Made by a program: the position numbers and the translations under genes. Shown here in pieces: positions 16,061 to 25,477 of a stretch of DNA of 64,000 bases (positions within the stretch are counted from its first letter, which is position 1; each line of letters starts with the position of its first letter). This DNA is from Cyclobacteriaceae bacterium. GTDB taxonomy: Bacteria > Bacteroidota > Bacteroidia > Cytophagales > Cyclobacteriaceae. The notes under the pieces are model-generated. The model ran no database searches. It was not told the DNA's origin and worked only from the letters and a program-made list of their open reading frames with translations. Location of the stretch: contig JALHRJ010000018.1 in the NCBI GenBank assembly GCA_022841475.1, positions 20,749 through 84,748 on the forward strand. Reading direction: 5' to 3'.

Positions 16061-19000
16061 ATGAAAGTTATGAAAAAAAGTTTTACCGCAAAACTTTGGA
16101 AGGTTATGAAAATATGCGCGGTACAGGGAATAATAGCCATCACCCTATGCGGAGTTACAATAGCCCACACTAACTACGCGCAACTGTTGGACACGGAAGT
16201 ATCCATCAGCATTACCGATTTGCCTTTTGAAAAAGCCCTGCACGAAATTGAAGCCATAGCGAAAGTGAAATTCGCATACAGCATCAACCAGTTGCAGGAT
16301 GAACCGAACGTATCCCTCGTGATTGACAAGCGCACACTGCGCGAAGCGTTGGACGAGTTGCTGGCACCGCGCAAAATATCTTACAAGGTGCATGAGAAGG
16401 AGGCTGCCATTACCCTAAAAAAGGCTAACGGTGAAGGCAACAAAGAACGGTCCTCAGTTCATGAGGGTACTAATGGTAGTGCGCATCGTGCACTGATCCA
16501 GATAACGGGTACGGTAACCGAAGCATCAACCCAAACTCCGATGGCGGGTGTCAATGTGATCGTAAAAGGAACATTGAATGGAACGACAACAGACGCCACT
16601 GGAAAGTACAGCCTGAGTGCCGAGGATAACGACATACTTGTTTTTTCATCCATTGGCTATGCAGCAGTAGAAATTACTGTGAGTGGAAGATCGGTTATTG
16701 ATGTGTCCATGACGGAGGATGTTCTGAGTTTAAGTGAAGTAGTAGTGAATGCTGGTTATTGGGAGGTGAAGGATCAAGAACGAACCGGAAACATCAGCCG
16801 GGTATCATCGGATGAAATCCAGAAGCAACCGATAAACAATCCGCTCCAGGCGCTGCAGGGACGTATGGCCGGTGTACAGGTAATCCAAAACACGGGTGTA
16901 CCCGGAGGAGGATTCAAAATTCAGATTCGAGGTCAAAACAGTTTGCGCTCAGATGGCAATGATCCCCTGTATGTCATTGATGGAGTTCCCTTCACACCTG
17001 TTTCCCTGACATCCACCGCAATCAGTGGCACGATCATCAAAGAAGGTAATCCGCTGGCAGCTATCAATCCTGCCGATATTGAGAGCATTGAAATTCTGAA
17101 GGATGCCGATGCAACATCGATCTATGGTTCACGCGGTGCTAACGGGGTGGTGCTGATCACCACGAAACGCGGACAGGCAGGCAGAACGAGATTTCAGATG
17201 AATATTTCGCAGGGGATTGGCAGAGTTGGCAATCGCCTCGACTTGCTTAATACACAGCAACACGTGCGCATGCGCATTGAGGCACTCCAGAACGATGGCC
17301 TGTGGCCGTTGCCCGACTTCCTGCAATCCTACATGCCGGATGTTTTTCTTTGGGATACCACGCGGTATACGAACTGGCAAAAAGAGTTGGTTGGAGGAAC
17401 TGCCAATACAACCAACGGCCAGCTTTCCGTTTCGGGTGGAAGTGAAAACACCCAGTTTTCTATTGGTGGGGGGTATTATCGTGAGACCACTGTATTTCCC
17501 GGAGACTTTAATTTTCAGCGCCTCTCTGGCAGCCTGAGCTTAAACCACACGTCTGATAACCGTAAGTTCAAGACTTCAATCGCGGTGAACTACTCCGGCA
17601 GCGTCAACAATTTACTCTCGCAAGACCTGACCAGCATAGCTGTTACTCTTCCGCCCAATGCCCCCGCTCTGTACGATGAAAACGGAAACATCAACTGGAA
17701 TTGGCAGAACGACCTTATGCAAAATCCATTAAGTTATGTAAGAAAAAAATATGTTAACAATACCGACAACCTTATTACCAATGCCTCCTTCAGCTATGAA
17801 GTGATAACCGGCCTTCGCCTGAAGACCAATGTCGGATACACAAGCATGATCGTGAAGGAACTTTCCACGAATCCCCTAAGCGCCATTCCTCCACAATTCC
17901 TTGCGTCAGGACAAACAGGGTCCTCCAACTTTGGCGACAGCTACTACAAAACATGGATTATTGAACCGCAAGCCGACTATACCCGAACTATTGGGGACGG
18001 GACGCTGACGATTCTTGCAGGGGGAACGTTGCAAGAATCTATTCAGCAAGGAGAAACAATCTCAGCCCGCAGATATACTTCGGATGCACTATTGGAAAAT
18101 ATCCGATCGGCCACGAGCATTGACATCATCAACTCGGCCTATTCACAATACAAGTATGCTGCATTATTCGGTCGGGTAAATTATGTGTGGAAGGAGAAAT
18201 ACATCGCCAACCTGACAGGCAGGCGCGATGGTTCAAGTAGGTTTGGACCAGGCCAGCAATTTGGAAACTTCGGAGCTGCAGGCGTTGCGTGGATATTCTC
18301 TAACGAGAGTTTTGTCAAAAACAACGTTTCGTTCCTAAGTTTCGGCAAACTCCGGGCAAGCTATGGAACAACCGGAAGTGATGCGATTGGAAACTACCAG
18401 TACCTGAATACATTTTCCTCCACTACGTACCCATATAACGGTTCAAGTGGTTTGGTGCTGACACGTCTGGACAACCCTGACTATTCATGGGAAACGAATA
18501 AGAAACTGGAAGGCGGAATTGAACTTGGCTTTATTAAGGATCGCATTCTTTTTACGGCTAGCCGGTACTATAATGAATCTTCTAATCAGTTGGTAGGTTT
18601 GCCGTTGCCAGTAGTTACCGGACAGTCAAGCATTCAGTACAACCTGCCTGCAACGGTTGTCAACAAGGGTTGGGAGTTTCAACTCACTACAACAAACATA
18701 AAGAGAGATAATTTCAAATGGACAACAACCGTCAACATCACTCTGCCACGTAACGAGCTAACGGAATTTTCCAACCTAGAGGCATTTCCTGCATATCGCA
18801 ATCGATACAAAGTCGGGGAATCAATATTTATCAAGAGAACGCTCAGGTCAATAGGTGTTGATCCAACGACAGGCTTGTATACTTTCGAGGACGTTGATGG
18901 TGATGGGAATATTTCGGTGGTTAACGATGGCCTTTTCTTAAGGGAAGTATCACAGCGATATTTTGGTGGCTTGGGCAACGGTATTTCGATTGGTGGCTTA

Positions 19001-19426
19001 CGGGTGGATTTTCTGTTCCAATTCGTCAAGCAGACAGGTTACAATTATATCAATTCCTTCACGGTGCCGGGCGATTTTTCAAACCAACCTGCAGTTGTAG
19101 CTGCACGCTGGCAGAATTCCGGTGATCAAACAGGGATTCAACAATATACGTTGATCGGCCCGGGAACAGGAGCATTTATCAATCAGAAATTTTCGGATAA
19201 GGCGATATCGGATGCTTCATTTATCCGGCTTAAGAATGTATCCATATCATGGCAGTTTCCAGCTACCCTGTTGAAAAAAGTTAGGATGCAAAATGCAAGA
19301 CTTTATTTGCAGGGTCAGAACCTTCTAACTATTACGAACTACCTGGGAATGGATCCTGAAAATCAGAATGTCTCCTTTCTTCCTCCGCTCAGAATGATCA
19401 GCATTGGTACACAGATTACATTTTAA
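16061..19426 (+). CDS. SusC/RagA-type TonB-dependent outer-membrane transporter with STN domain
   Basis: 1121 residues. Signal peptide (about 1-38), then an STN signalling domain (about 45-95: 'SISITDLPFEKALHEIEAIAKVKFAYSI'). A carboxypeptidase-regulatory-like domain follows (about 145-220: 'GTVTEASTQTPMAGVNVIVKGT'), then the plug ('LQALQGRMAGVQVIQNTGVP', 'SIEILKDADATSIYGSRGANGVVLITTKRG') and a long barrel. It imports a substrate with energy from TonB, using the SusD-like lipoprotein as the lid. The STN domain indicates that the receptor also triggers the FecR/sigma pair encoded upstream. The substrate is unknown. The downstream protease and thioredoxin-like genes suggest a peptide rather than a glycan. 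Confidence 0.93.
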   Translation: MKVMKKSFTAKLWKVMKICAVQGIIAITLCGVTIAHTNYAQLLDTEVSISITDLPFEKALHEIEAIAKVKFAYSINQLQDEPNVSLVIDKRTLREALDELLAPRKISYKVHEKEAAITLKKANGEGNKERSSVHEGTNGSAHRALIQITGTVTEASTQTPMAGVNVIVKGTLNGTTTDATGKYSLSAEDNDILVFSSIGYAAVEITVSGRSVIDVSMTEDVLSLSEVVVNAGYWEVKDQERTGNISRVSSDEIQKQPINNPLQALQGRMAGVQVIQNTGVPGGGFKIQIRGQNSLRSDGNDPLYVIDGVPFTPVSLTSTAISGTIIKEGNPLAAINPADIESIEILKDADATSIYGSRGANGVVLITTKRGQAGRTRFQMNISQGIGRVGNRLDLLNTQQHVRMRIEALQNDGLWPLPDFLQSYMPDVFLWDTTRYTNWQKELVGGTANTTNGQLSVSGGSENTQFSIGGGYYRETTVFPGDFNFQRLSGSLSLNHTSDNRKFKTSIAVNYSGSVNNLLSQDLTSIAVTLPPNAPALYDENGNINWNWQNDLMQNPLSYVRKKYVNNTDNLITNASFSYEVITGLRLKTNVGYTSMIVKELSTNPLSAIPPQFLASGQTGSSNFGDSYYKTWIIEPQADYTRTIGDGTLTILAGGTLQESIQQGETISARRYTSDALLENIRSATSIDIINSAYSQYKYAALFGRVNYVWKEKYIANLTGRRDGSSRFGPGQQFGNFGAAGVAWIFSNESFVKNNVSFLSFGKLRASYGTTGSDAIGNYQYLNTFSSTTYPYNGSSGLVLTRLDNPDYSWETNKKLEGGIELGFIKDRILFTASRYYNESSNQLVGLPLPVVTGQSSIQYNLPATVVNKGWEFQLTTTNIKRDNFKWTTTVNITLPRNELTEFSNLEAFPAYRNRYKVGESIFIKRTLRSIGVDPTTGLYTFEDVDGDGNISVVNDGLFLREVSQRYFGGLGNGISIGGLRVDFLFQFVKQTGYNYINSFTVPGDFSNQPAVVAARWQNSGDQTGIQQYTLIGPGTGAFINQKFSDKAISDASFIRLKNVSISWQFPATLLKKVRMQNARLYLQGQNLLTITNYLGMDPENQNVSFLPPLRMISIGTQITF

Positions 19427-19428
19427 AG

Positions 19429-20844
19429 ATGAAGGTAATGAAAACACTTTACGTAAATCACATTTTCAACTTCGCAGGTAGAACATTGGTTCAAGCCTTG
19501 GTACTGTTCGCAGTAACATCCTGCGAAGAGTTTATCGAAATCGATGCCCCAAAAACGGAAATCACCAGCAACATTGTTTTTAACAACGATGCAGCAGCCA
19601 CGTCCGCAATCAGGGGAATTTATAGCTTAATGACATCAAGCCAGAGTTTCACCAATGGCGAGATCGAACGATATACAGGGCTTTCTTCGGACGAACTAGT
19701 TAATCACTCCAGCCGGAATGAACAACAACAGTTCTACTTCCCTTCACTCACCAGCCTTAACGGTGTTGTGCATGGTGTCTTCTGGCGAGAGGCTTATAAG
19801 TATATCAACAATGCCAACGCGGTTATTGAAGGGCTGTCCAAATCAACATCGCTTAGCAACGGCACGAGAACTCAATTGGAGGGTGAGGCAAAGTTCATAC
19901 GGGCATTCTGCCATTTCTACCTAGTGAACTTGTTTGGAGATGTGCCTTATGTTGCCACAACTGATTACCGTAAGAACTCAACAGAGGTTAGGTTGACCGT
20001 AACGGAGGTCTACACAAGAATAGTTGCTGACCTGATCGATGCGAAAAATCTTTTGGCAGCGGATTATTCATTTTCCAATAACGAGCGAAGTCAACCGAAT
20101 CGGTATGCGGCAATGGCGCTGCTCGCAAGAGTTTATCTCTATTCCGGCAGGTGGGCCGAAGCTGACTCGGAAGCCAGCACCATCATTGATAATACCGTTG
20201 ACTTTGGACTGGAAGAACTGGACAACGTTTTTTTGTCCAATAGCAAGGAAGCCATTTGGCAGTTGCAGCCAGTGGTACCGGAGAAAAGTACGGCACAAGC
20301 TCGCATATTCCTCCTGTTCAACAAACCGACAGAAGTTTCCCTTAATCCAGACTTCGTCACTTCATTCGAAACAGGTGATGAAAGAAGAAGCGCCTGGGTT
20401 GGAGAATTTTCAGATGCCACGGGAACCTACTACAATCCCTGGAAGTATAAAGTATACTCAGGCAATACGTTGACGGAGTACGCAATGGTGCTTCGATTGG
20501 CCGAGCAATACCTGATACGTGCCGAGGCCCGCTCGCAATTGATGAACCTGTCCGGTGCGGTAGAAGACATTGACATACTGAGGCAACGAGCCGGGCTTCC
20601 ACTCATACAGGATACTGAACCAGGGATCAGCCAGGAAAATTTGTTGGCATCCATCGCGCATGAGAGAAAATTTGAACTCATGGCGGAATGGGGACATCGA
20701 TGGTTAGACCTGAAACGTTCGGAAAGTACGGAGGCAACATTAGGTGCAATCAAATTGGATTGGCAGGAAACGGATGAGCTATACCCAATCCCACAGTCTG
20801 AAAGACTACTGAATCCTGCACTAACTCAGAATCCGGGGTACTAA
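19429..20844 (+). CDS. SusD/RagB-type surface lipoprotein
   Basis: 471 residues. The N-terminus has a lipoprotein signal with the lipobox Cys in 'FAVTSCEEF'. The body shows the SusD pattern: 'ATSAIRGIYSLM', 'YKYINNANAVIEGL', 'GEAKFIRAFCHFYLVNLFGDVPYV', tetratricopeptide-like helices ('NRYAAMALLARVYLYSGRWAEAD'), and the closing 'LRLAEQYLIRAEARSQL', 'IAHERKFELMAEWGHRWLDLKR'. It binds substrate at the cell surface and closes over the SusC barrel. It starts 2 bp after the SusC stop, so expression is coupled. Confidence 0.93.
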   Translation: MKVMKTLYVNHIFNFAGRTLVQALVLFAVTSCEEFIEIDAPKTEITSNIVFNNDAAATSAIRGIYSLMTSSQSFTNGEIERYTGLSSDELVNHSSRNEQQQFYFPSLTSLNGVVHGVFWREAYKYINNANAVIEGLSKSTSLSNGTRTQLEGEAKFIRAFCHFYLVNLFGDVPYVATTDYRKNSTEVRLTVTEVYTRIVADLIDAKNLLAADYSFSNNERSQPNRYAAMALLARVYLYSGRWAEADSEASTIIDNTVDFGLEELDNVFLSNSKEAIWQLQPVVPEKSTAQARIFLLFNKPTEVSLNPDFVTSFETGDERRSAWVGEFSDATGTYYNPWKYKVYSGNTLTEYAMVLRLAEQYLIRAEARSQLMNLSGAVEDIDILRQRAGLPLIQDTEPGISQENLLASIAHERKFELMAEWGHRWLDLKRSESTEATLGAIKLDWQETDELYPIPQSERLLNPALTQNPGY

Positions 20845-20877
20845 AAAGTTAACCAGTAATTTCTTAAGCGCTCTTGA

Positions 20878-20898
20878 GCAGCCTCATTGCGAGGCTGC
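20878..20898 (+). other. Hairpin between SusD and TlpA genes
   Basis: The 8-bp perfect stem GCAGCCTC / GAGGCTGC has a 5-nt loop. No T run follows. It is a probable mRNA stability or attenuation element separating the transporter pair from the downstream genes. Confidence 0.5.
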
Positions 20899-20939
20899 CT
20901 GGGACGCCTCATTTCAAAACATAAAAAAAACTGATCAAA

Positions 20940-22466
20940 ATGAAAAAACTTTCATTAGCAATATTGGTCATCCTCATGGCGTGTTTGCATGCGAATTTGA
21001 GCGGTCAGCACGTTGCGACTACCTCCCCACTTTCAGCCGGGGATATGGCGCCACCATTCAAGGCATTCAAGTGGATTAAAGGAGAACCTGTAACAGAATT
21101 CAAAAAGGGGCATGTTTACATCGTTGAATTCGGAGCGACCTGGTGCGGTCCATGTGCCGCTGCCATCCCTGAACTATCAGCGGTGTCGAGAAAATTCCAG
21201 GGAAAGGCGACTGTTATTAGTGCCTTCGTTATGGAATACAATGATGACCCTTCAAACACTGCTAATCCCTCATATGTAAGCCGAGTAGAAAAATACGTAA
21301 CGAAGCGAGGCGATCAAATGGACTACCGGATTGCTGTGGATGACCCCGCTAAAACGTTGGAAAACACATGGCTAAAAGCCGCAAACAAGGTCGGCATTCC
21401 GCACACATTCGTAATCGACAAAGAAGGCCGAATAGCCTGGATCGGCAGCAATCCAAAATTGCTGGACGGAGTAATCGATGCTGTTGTGAACGACAAGTAT
21501 GCACTAGAAAAAAATACATCAAATGCACCCGGAACACAGTCATCATCAAATAATCCTTTCTCACCACTAAAAGAGTGGCTGAATGATGGTGGCGAAAGTA
21601 TTCTTTTCTTTTCAATGTTGTCGAAGTATGAGAGCGGCCAAACGGGTGAACCATACTATCCTCATGTTGCCAATTTTCGCTGGACAGAACCCAATTCTGA
21701 ATTGTATGAGCGAAGAGGGAAAGTACTTGCGTTAGGTCAGTCGCTCCGGGTGCTTTATGCCATGGCTTACAGTGACACGCTATGGAATTACCCGCTCAGT
21801 AGAACCCTGGGTCTGTGGACATTTCCTGACACGATCAAGTATCCACATCAACGGAGATCGTACGGAAAGTATTGGTATTGCCCGCTCCTTGAAATGAAAG
21901 ACACTGCAAAATTTGAAGCTAAGTACCCCTTGCCGGAGAACCGTTACAACTATATGTTGAAAGTTCCTATTGAATTGGGCACTGCCAAGAAGATGCAGCA
22001 ACTGATGCAGCAGGACCTGACAGCTTATTTCGGTTATCATGTAACTGTTGAAAAACGCATGATGCCATGTTGGTACGTTAAGGCCTCGCCAGAAACAAAA
22101 GCAAAGCTGAAATCAAAAGTACCTGACGGAAAATACAAAATGTATGAAGATGAAGAAAGCAACGGTTACTTCAAAAATGCCGAAGTGAGGGACATCATCT
22201 TTCAACTTGAAATCCGCTACGGTTGCACCAACTCCGGAGCCCTTGTCCACAGTCCTGATCTTCAGCCACCATTTATCGATGCAACAGGAATAATAGGGAA
22301 TATTGACTACACCTACCCGGCATCCTTCGCCAACAAACTAAGAAATGAACTCGATGGCGGTGAGCCCTTCACCTTCGAGGATTATAAAGCAATGCTCGAA
22401 GAGATTGGATTCCAACTGGTAAAGGGGACAAAGGAAATGAATGTGATCATAATCAAAGACAAATAG
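20940..22466 (+). CDS. Exported TlpA-like thioredoxin fused to a DUF3738 domain
   Basis: 508 residues with a signal peptide (about 1-22). The N-terminal thioredoxin fold (about 30-180) has the redox motif 'WCGPC' (C69/C72), the cis-Pro strand 'GIPHTFVIDKEGRIAWIG', and a TlpA/ResA-like core. The C-terminal ~270 residues match the DUF3738 pattern ('VEKRMMPCWYVKA', 'DATGIIGNIDYTYPAS'). TlpA/DUF3738 fusions are often encoded beside SusC/SusD genes in Bacteroidota. It probably reduces or exchanges disulfides in the periplasm, plausibly on the imported or secreted two-cysteine peptides of this locus (inference). Confidence 0.88.
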   Translation: MKKLSLAILVILMACLHANLSGQHVATTSPLSAGDMAPPFKAFKWIKGEPVTEFKKGHVYIVEFGATWCGPCAAAIPELSAVSRKFQGKATVISAFVMEYNDDPSNTANPSYVSRVEKYVTKRGDQMDYRIAVDDPAKTLENTWLKAANKVGIPHTFVIDKEGRIAWIGSNPKLLDGVIDAVVNDKYALEKNTSNAPGTQSSSNNPFSPLKEWLNDGGESILFFSMLSKYESGQTGEPYYPHVANFRWTEPNSELYERRGKVLALGQSLRVLYAMAYSDTLWNYPLSRTLGLWTFPDTIKYPHQRRSYGKYWYCPLLEMKDTAKFEAKYPLPENRYNYMLKVPIELGTAKKMQQLMQQDLTAYFGYHVTVEKRMMPCWYVKASPETKAKLKSKVPDGKYKMYEDEESNGYFKNAEVRDIIFQLEIRYGCTNSGALVHSPDLQPPFIDATGIIGNIDYTYPASFANKLRNELDGGEPFTFEDYKAMLEEIGFQLVKGTKEMNVIIIKDK

Positions 22467-22469
22467 GTT

Positions 22470-23918
22470 ATGCGAGCGCTCAAACTATCCACTATTATAT
22501 TTCCGACTGTGGTTATGATGTTGTCAGGGTGCAGAAGCCTTGACCTGACTACGCACAAAATGTTTGGTCTTGACCCGGCTACCCCGACCAACAAAACCAT
22601 ACTCTGGCCTTACCTCGATTTCAACAACGATTCGATTCCTGGTATCAGTTATTTCAAAGCAATCAAGGCAATTGGAAAGAAAAAGGGTTCTCCCCTCATC
22701 GTGGCGATCATTGACTCCGGCATTGACATAGATCACCCAGAGATACACCCATACCTGTGGAGTAATGGGAACGAAATCAAGGATAATGGACTAGACGATG
22801 ATGACAATGGGTATATCGATGATTACTACGGCTGGAATTTCCTGGGCAACATGTACTATGCTCAATCGGAAGTAACGAGACTGCGAAAACAACTGGCCAT
22901 ACAGCTTGAAAGTTTTTCCGATACCAAATTGAGGGATTCTGTTACTAAAGCATTTAGTCAATCGGACTCTCTTTATAAAATAGCTGCCTCGGAAGCTGGT
23001 AAACAGTACGCCTACCTGACAGAGAATTACAAGTCAACGGATAAAGCTTTCATAGAATACTTCAGTTTTGTTGAACGTCAGAATAAGTACCATCTCAATG
23101 ACGCAATCGATCCGCGTAAGCTCGTGGGAGACGATCCAGACAACATAAAAGATACACGGTACGGTAACAATAATGTTACACCACTGTATCCGGATGAAAA
23201 ACACGGAACGCATGTAGCAGGAATTGTTGCATCCCTTATTAAACACACTAATGGGATAAGGATCATGCCCATCAGGACTATTCCCGATGGTGATGAGTAC
23301 GACAAGGATGTTGCCCTGGCCATTCGGTATGCCGTTGACAATGGCGCCAATATCATCAACATGAGTTTTGGTAAAAGATTGTCACCGCACAAGCAATGGG
23401 TGATCGATGCCATGAAGTATGCGGAGAGCATGGATGTTTTGTTAATACACGGTGCAGGAAACGATCACCTTAATCTGGAGACGAATCACTTTTATCCTGA
23501 TGATGTAGTGACAGAGAACGGAGTAGAATTTATTGCGAACTTCATCAACGTTGGTGCAATGACACAGAACTTCGATGAAGGGCTCGTTGCGCCATTTTCA
23601 AACTACGGCAAGGATAATGTTGATTTGTTCTCCCCCGGTTTTTCAATATACTCTACTCTGCCTCAAAGTGCCTATGGCTACAATAGCGGTACTTCGATGG
23701 CCGCGCCTTTTGTAAGTGGAGTTGCTGCGTTGATACGGCATTTCTATCCGTCCCTGAGAGCATCTGTTGTCAAGGAGATCATCCTCCAGACCGGAGTTGA
23801 GTATGATGGTTTGGTAATTGTTCCAGGAACAAACAAAGCTATTCCATTCAGAAAGTTATCGTCATCGGGGAAAATATTAAATGCGTACAACGCGCTAAAG
23901 CGGGCGGGAGATTTGTAG
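22470..23918 (+). CDS. S8-family (subtilisin-like) serine protease, lipoprotein
   Basis: 482 residues. The lipoprotein signal ends in 'MLSGC' (Cys21). The catalytic triad is intact: Asp82 in 'AIIDSGIDIDHP', His245 in 'KHGTHVAGIVAS', Ser409 in 'SGTSMAAPFVSGVAALI'. About 100 residues between Asp and His form an inserted helical segment. It starts 3 bp after the TlpA-like gene and so shares its operon. A surface- or periplasm-anchored protease beside a SusC/SusD transporter points to peptide processing before uptake or maturation of an exported peptide. Its 3' end overlaps the convergent gene by 24 bp. Confidence 0.92.
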   Translation: MRALKLSTIIFPTVVMMLSGCRSLDLTTHKMFGLDPATPTNKTILWPYLDFNNDSIPGISYFKAIKAIGKKKGSPLIVAIIDSGIDIDHPEIHPYLWSNGNEIKDNGLDDDDNGYIDDYYGWNFLGNMYYAQSEVTRLRKQLAIQLESFSDTKLRDSVTKAFSQSDSLYKIAASEAGKQYAYLTENYKSTDKAFIEYFSFVERQNKYHLNDAIDPRKLVGDDPDNIKDTRYGNNNVTPLYPDEKHGTHVAGIVASLIKHTNGIRIMPIRTIPDGDEYDKDVALAIRYAVDNGANIINMSFGKRLSPHKQWVIDAMKYAESMDVLLIHGAGNDHLNLETNHFYPDDVVTENGVEFIANFINVGAMTQNFDEGLVAPFSNYGKDNVDLFSPGFSIYSTLPQSAYGYNSGTSMAAPFVSGVAALIRHFYPSLRASVVKEIILQTGVEYDGLVIVPGTNKAIPFRKLSSSGKILNAYNALKRAGDL

Positions 23919-24962
23919 CGAATTGGTAACGAAATGTAAATCGAAGGTTGTAAGGATTCGTCCGTGAATGGTGACCAACAGGTCTCCGTACACTTTGAAA
24001 TCACGCAGTTTCTCTCCGTTGATTCTTGGGATATAGAAACTCCCTGAATAGTGACCATCACCTAGGCCATATACGTCAACGACATCATTTTGCTCAAAAG
24101 TAGATCTGCTTTCATTTGTTGCCCTGATGGTAGAGTGAATAAAGAGCCAGTCACCCGATGAGTGGGACTTTTTATTTACGATTCGCGGAGGAGACGCAAG
24201 AGCCATCGTTTGACGGGATTCGATTTCAGCAACACGTATCTGCACACGTTCAACACCGTCAATTGTCCTCCCCCTGTAAACCACCTGAAGCGCAGTGTCC
24301 ATACAGATAAACTCATTCCGGTAATAGTAGACATAGATAAGCTGTTTAAGTGCGGAGTTGTAGTGGAGCATGCCATCCACACAGAAAAGACCATCAAGCT
24401 GTTTTTCCAAAATGCCAGGTGATTTAACGGGGAACGCATCAATGGAATGCTTAAGCGCAAGCACGTACTCCTTCGACTGGTCCAGCGTCCGGATAGCAAA
24501 CACTTCTCCTCCGAGCGGTACGGCCTCAACAAAGAAGGTGCTGTCAAAAACTTGTGTTCCCTTGGATACCGAATTCACTGCGTTAAAGGAAAACTCGAAA
24601 ATATCAAAGTGGTTAAGGTCAGTGATATATACCTGTCCATGGTCAACTGAGATATTCGAGTCTTTGAATGTAATCGGGATGTGGATTGTTTGTATTGAAT
24701 CGCTGTTATCTTCCCATTTGACAGAAAAGAGCTTTCCAGTCTGAAAAATATTCGCGGCATATAGGTAACCATCGTGCGACCCAGCTATGTAGTGCCTCGG
24801 GCCGTTCAATGTCCATTGAGACTTTTTCTCGATACCAGAGGTAATAAAGTTTCGCTTGAACTCGTAATGTTCAATTTCTTTTTGAGCATACAAGTGAAGC
24901 GACAACACCAGTGCGTTGCTGGCAACAAAAAGCGTTAATAAAGTTATTGCTCTCTTTTTCAT
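23895..24962 (-). CDS. Exported hypothetical protein, probably beta-propeller
   Basis: About 355 residues from the ATG at 24962 (MKKRAITLL); the longer frame starting at 25010 would place the signal peptide too deep. The signal peptide covers about residues 1-28 and ends near 'LYAQ'. The rest is beta-rich with repeated blades of the type 'HYIAGSHDGYLYAAN', 'QVYITDLNHFDIFEF', 'EVFAIRTLDQSKEYVLAL', 'LKQLIYVYYYRNEF', as in six-bladed propeller or BF3164-like proteins of this phylum. It is co-oriented with the small two-cysteine peptide gene and the MauE-like gene. A role in binding or presenting the peptide is inference. Confidence 0.6.
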   Translation of the reverse strand: MKKRAITLLTLFVASNALVLSLHLYAQKEIEHYEFKRNFITSGIEKKSQWTLNGPRHYIAGSHDGYLYAANIFQTGKLFSVKWEDNSDSIQTIHIPITFKDSNISVDHGQVYITDLNHFDIFEFSFNAVNSVSKGTQVFDSTFFVEAVPLGGEVFAIRTLDQSKEYVLALKHSIDAFPVKSPGILEKQLDGLFCVDGMLHYNSALKQLIYVYYYRNEFICMDTALQVVYRGRTIDGVERVQIRVAEIESRQTMALASPPRIVNKKSHSSGDWLFIHSTIRATNESRSTFEQNDVVDVYGLGDGHYSGSFYIPRINGEKLRDFKVYGDLLVTIHGRILTTFDLHFVTNSLQISRPL

Positions 24963-24983
24963 CCAACATCCATATTTTAAATC

Positions 24984-25020
24984 AAAACAAAACTTAAGAG
25001 TTGGGGACAAGCCCCAACTC
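24984..25020 (-). terminator. Intrinsic terminator after the small peptide gene
   Basis: On the minus strand, the 9-bp stem GAGTTGGGG / CCCCAACTC (24998-25020) is followed by a T-rich run. It lies directly downstream of the peptide gene and 22 bp before the propeller gene start. Confidence 0.8.
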
Positions 25021-25031
25021 TCATGGGATTG

Positions 25032-25319
25032 TTAATCGTACCGCAATAGACCAGCCGAATTGTTGGACTCGGCATTCTCCTTGGTATTGAATGCATTGTG
25101 GTCCACGAATCCAACACGAATTTTGCAGATTTGGCTTGTTGCACTTAGAGAGCACACGGGAGTATCACCCGGTGGAGTCGTGATTGTTCCCTGCATGCCT
25201 CCACCGGCAGATGAACCGTTCGAGTCATACCATCCAATTTGAGCAAGCATTGGCGCAGCTAGCGCACTGGCAACAGCAAAAACAACCGCTACAAGCGGCA
25301 TGAGAAATTTGTTTTTCAT
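25032..25319 (-). CDS. Small exported peptide, DUF6520-like
   Basis: 95 residues. Signal peptide about 1-26 ('MKNKFLMPLVAVVFAVASAL', cleavage near Leu-Ala/Gln27). The mature part (~69 residues) starts 'QIGWYDSNG' and is rich in Gly, Thr and Asn, with exactly two cysteines (C56 and C65) that could form one disulfide loop. This matches small Bacteroidota secreted peptides of the DUF6520 type, usually found next to MauE/DoxX genes, as here. It has intrinsic terminators on both sides, so its transcript is separate or specifically processed. Biological role unknown. Confidence 0.65.
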   Translation of the reverse strand: MKNKFLMPLVAVVFAVASALAAPMLAQIGWYDSNGSSAGGGMQGTITTPPGDTPVCSLSATSQICKIRVGFVDHNAFNTKENAESNNSAGLLRYD

Positions 25320-25379
25320 AAATGTTATTGCTTTTGTAATTCAAAAAGCAATTGAAAAACTTTAGGTTGAACATCATTT

Positions 25380-25412
25380 TAAAAACAATCACCCTTCTGC
25401 AACGAGGGTGAT
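25380..25412 (-). terminator. Intrinsic terminator after the MauE-like gene
   Basis: The 8-bp stem ATCACCCT / AGGGTGAT (25388-25412) is followed on the minus strand by GATTGTTTTT. Confidence 0.75.
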
Positions 25413-25477
25413 CAGAAAAATCTGACTGGTAGTTGCAGTACCGATCAGTTCGTTATGCCTTAAAGGCAAAATATTTT

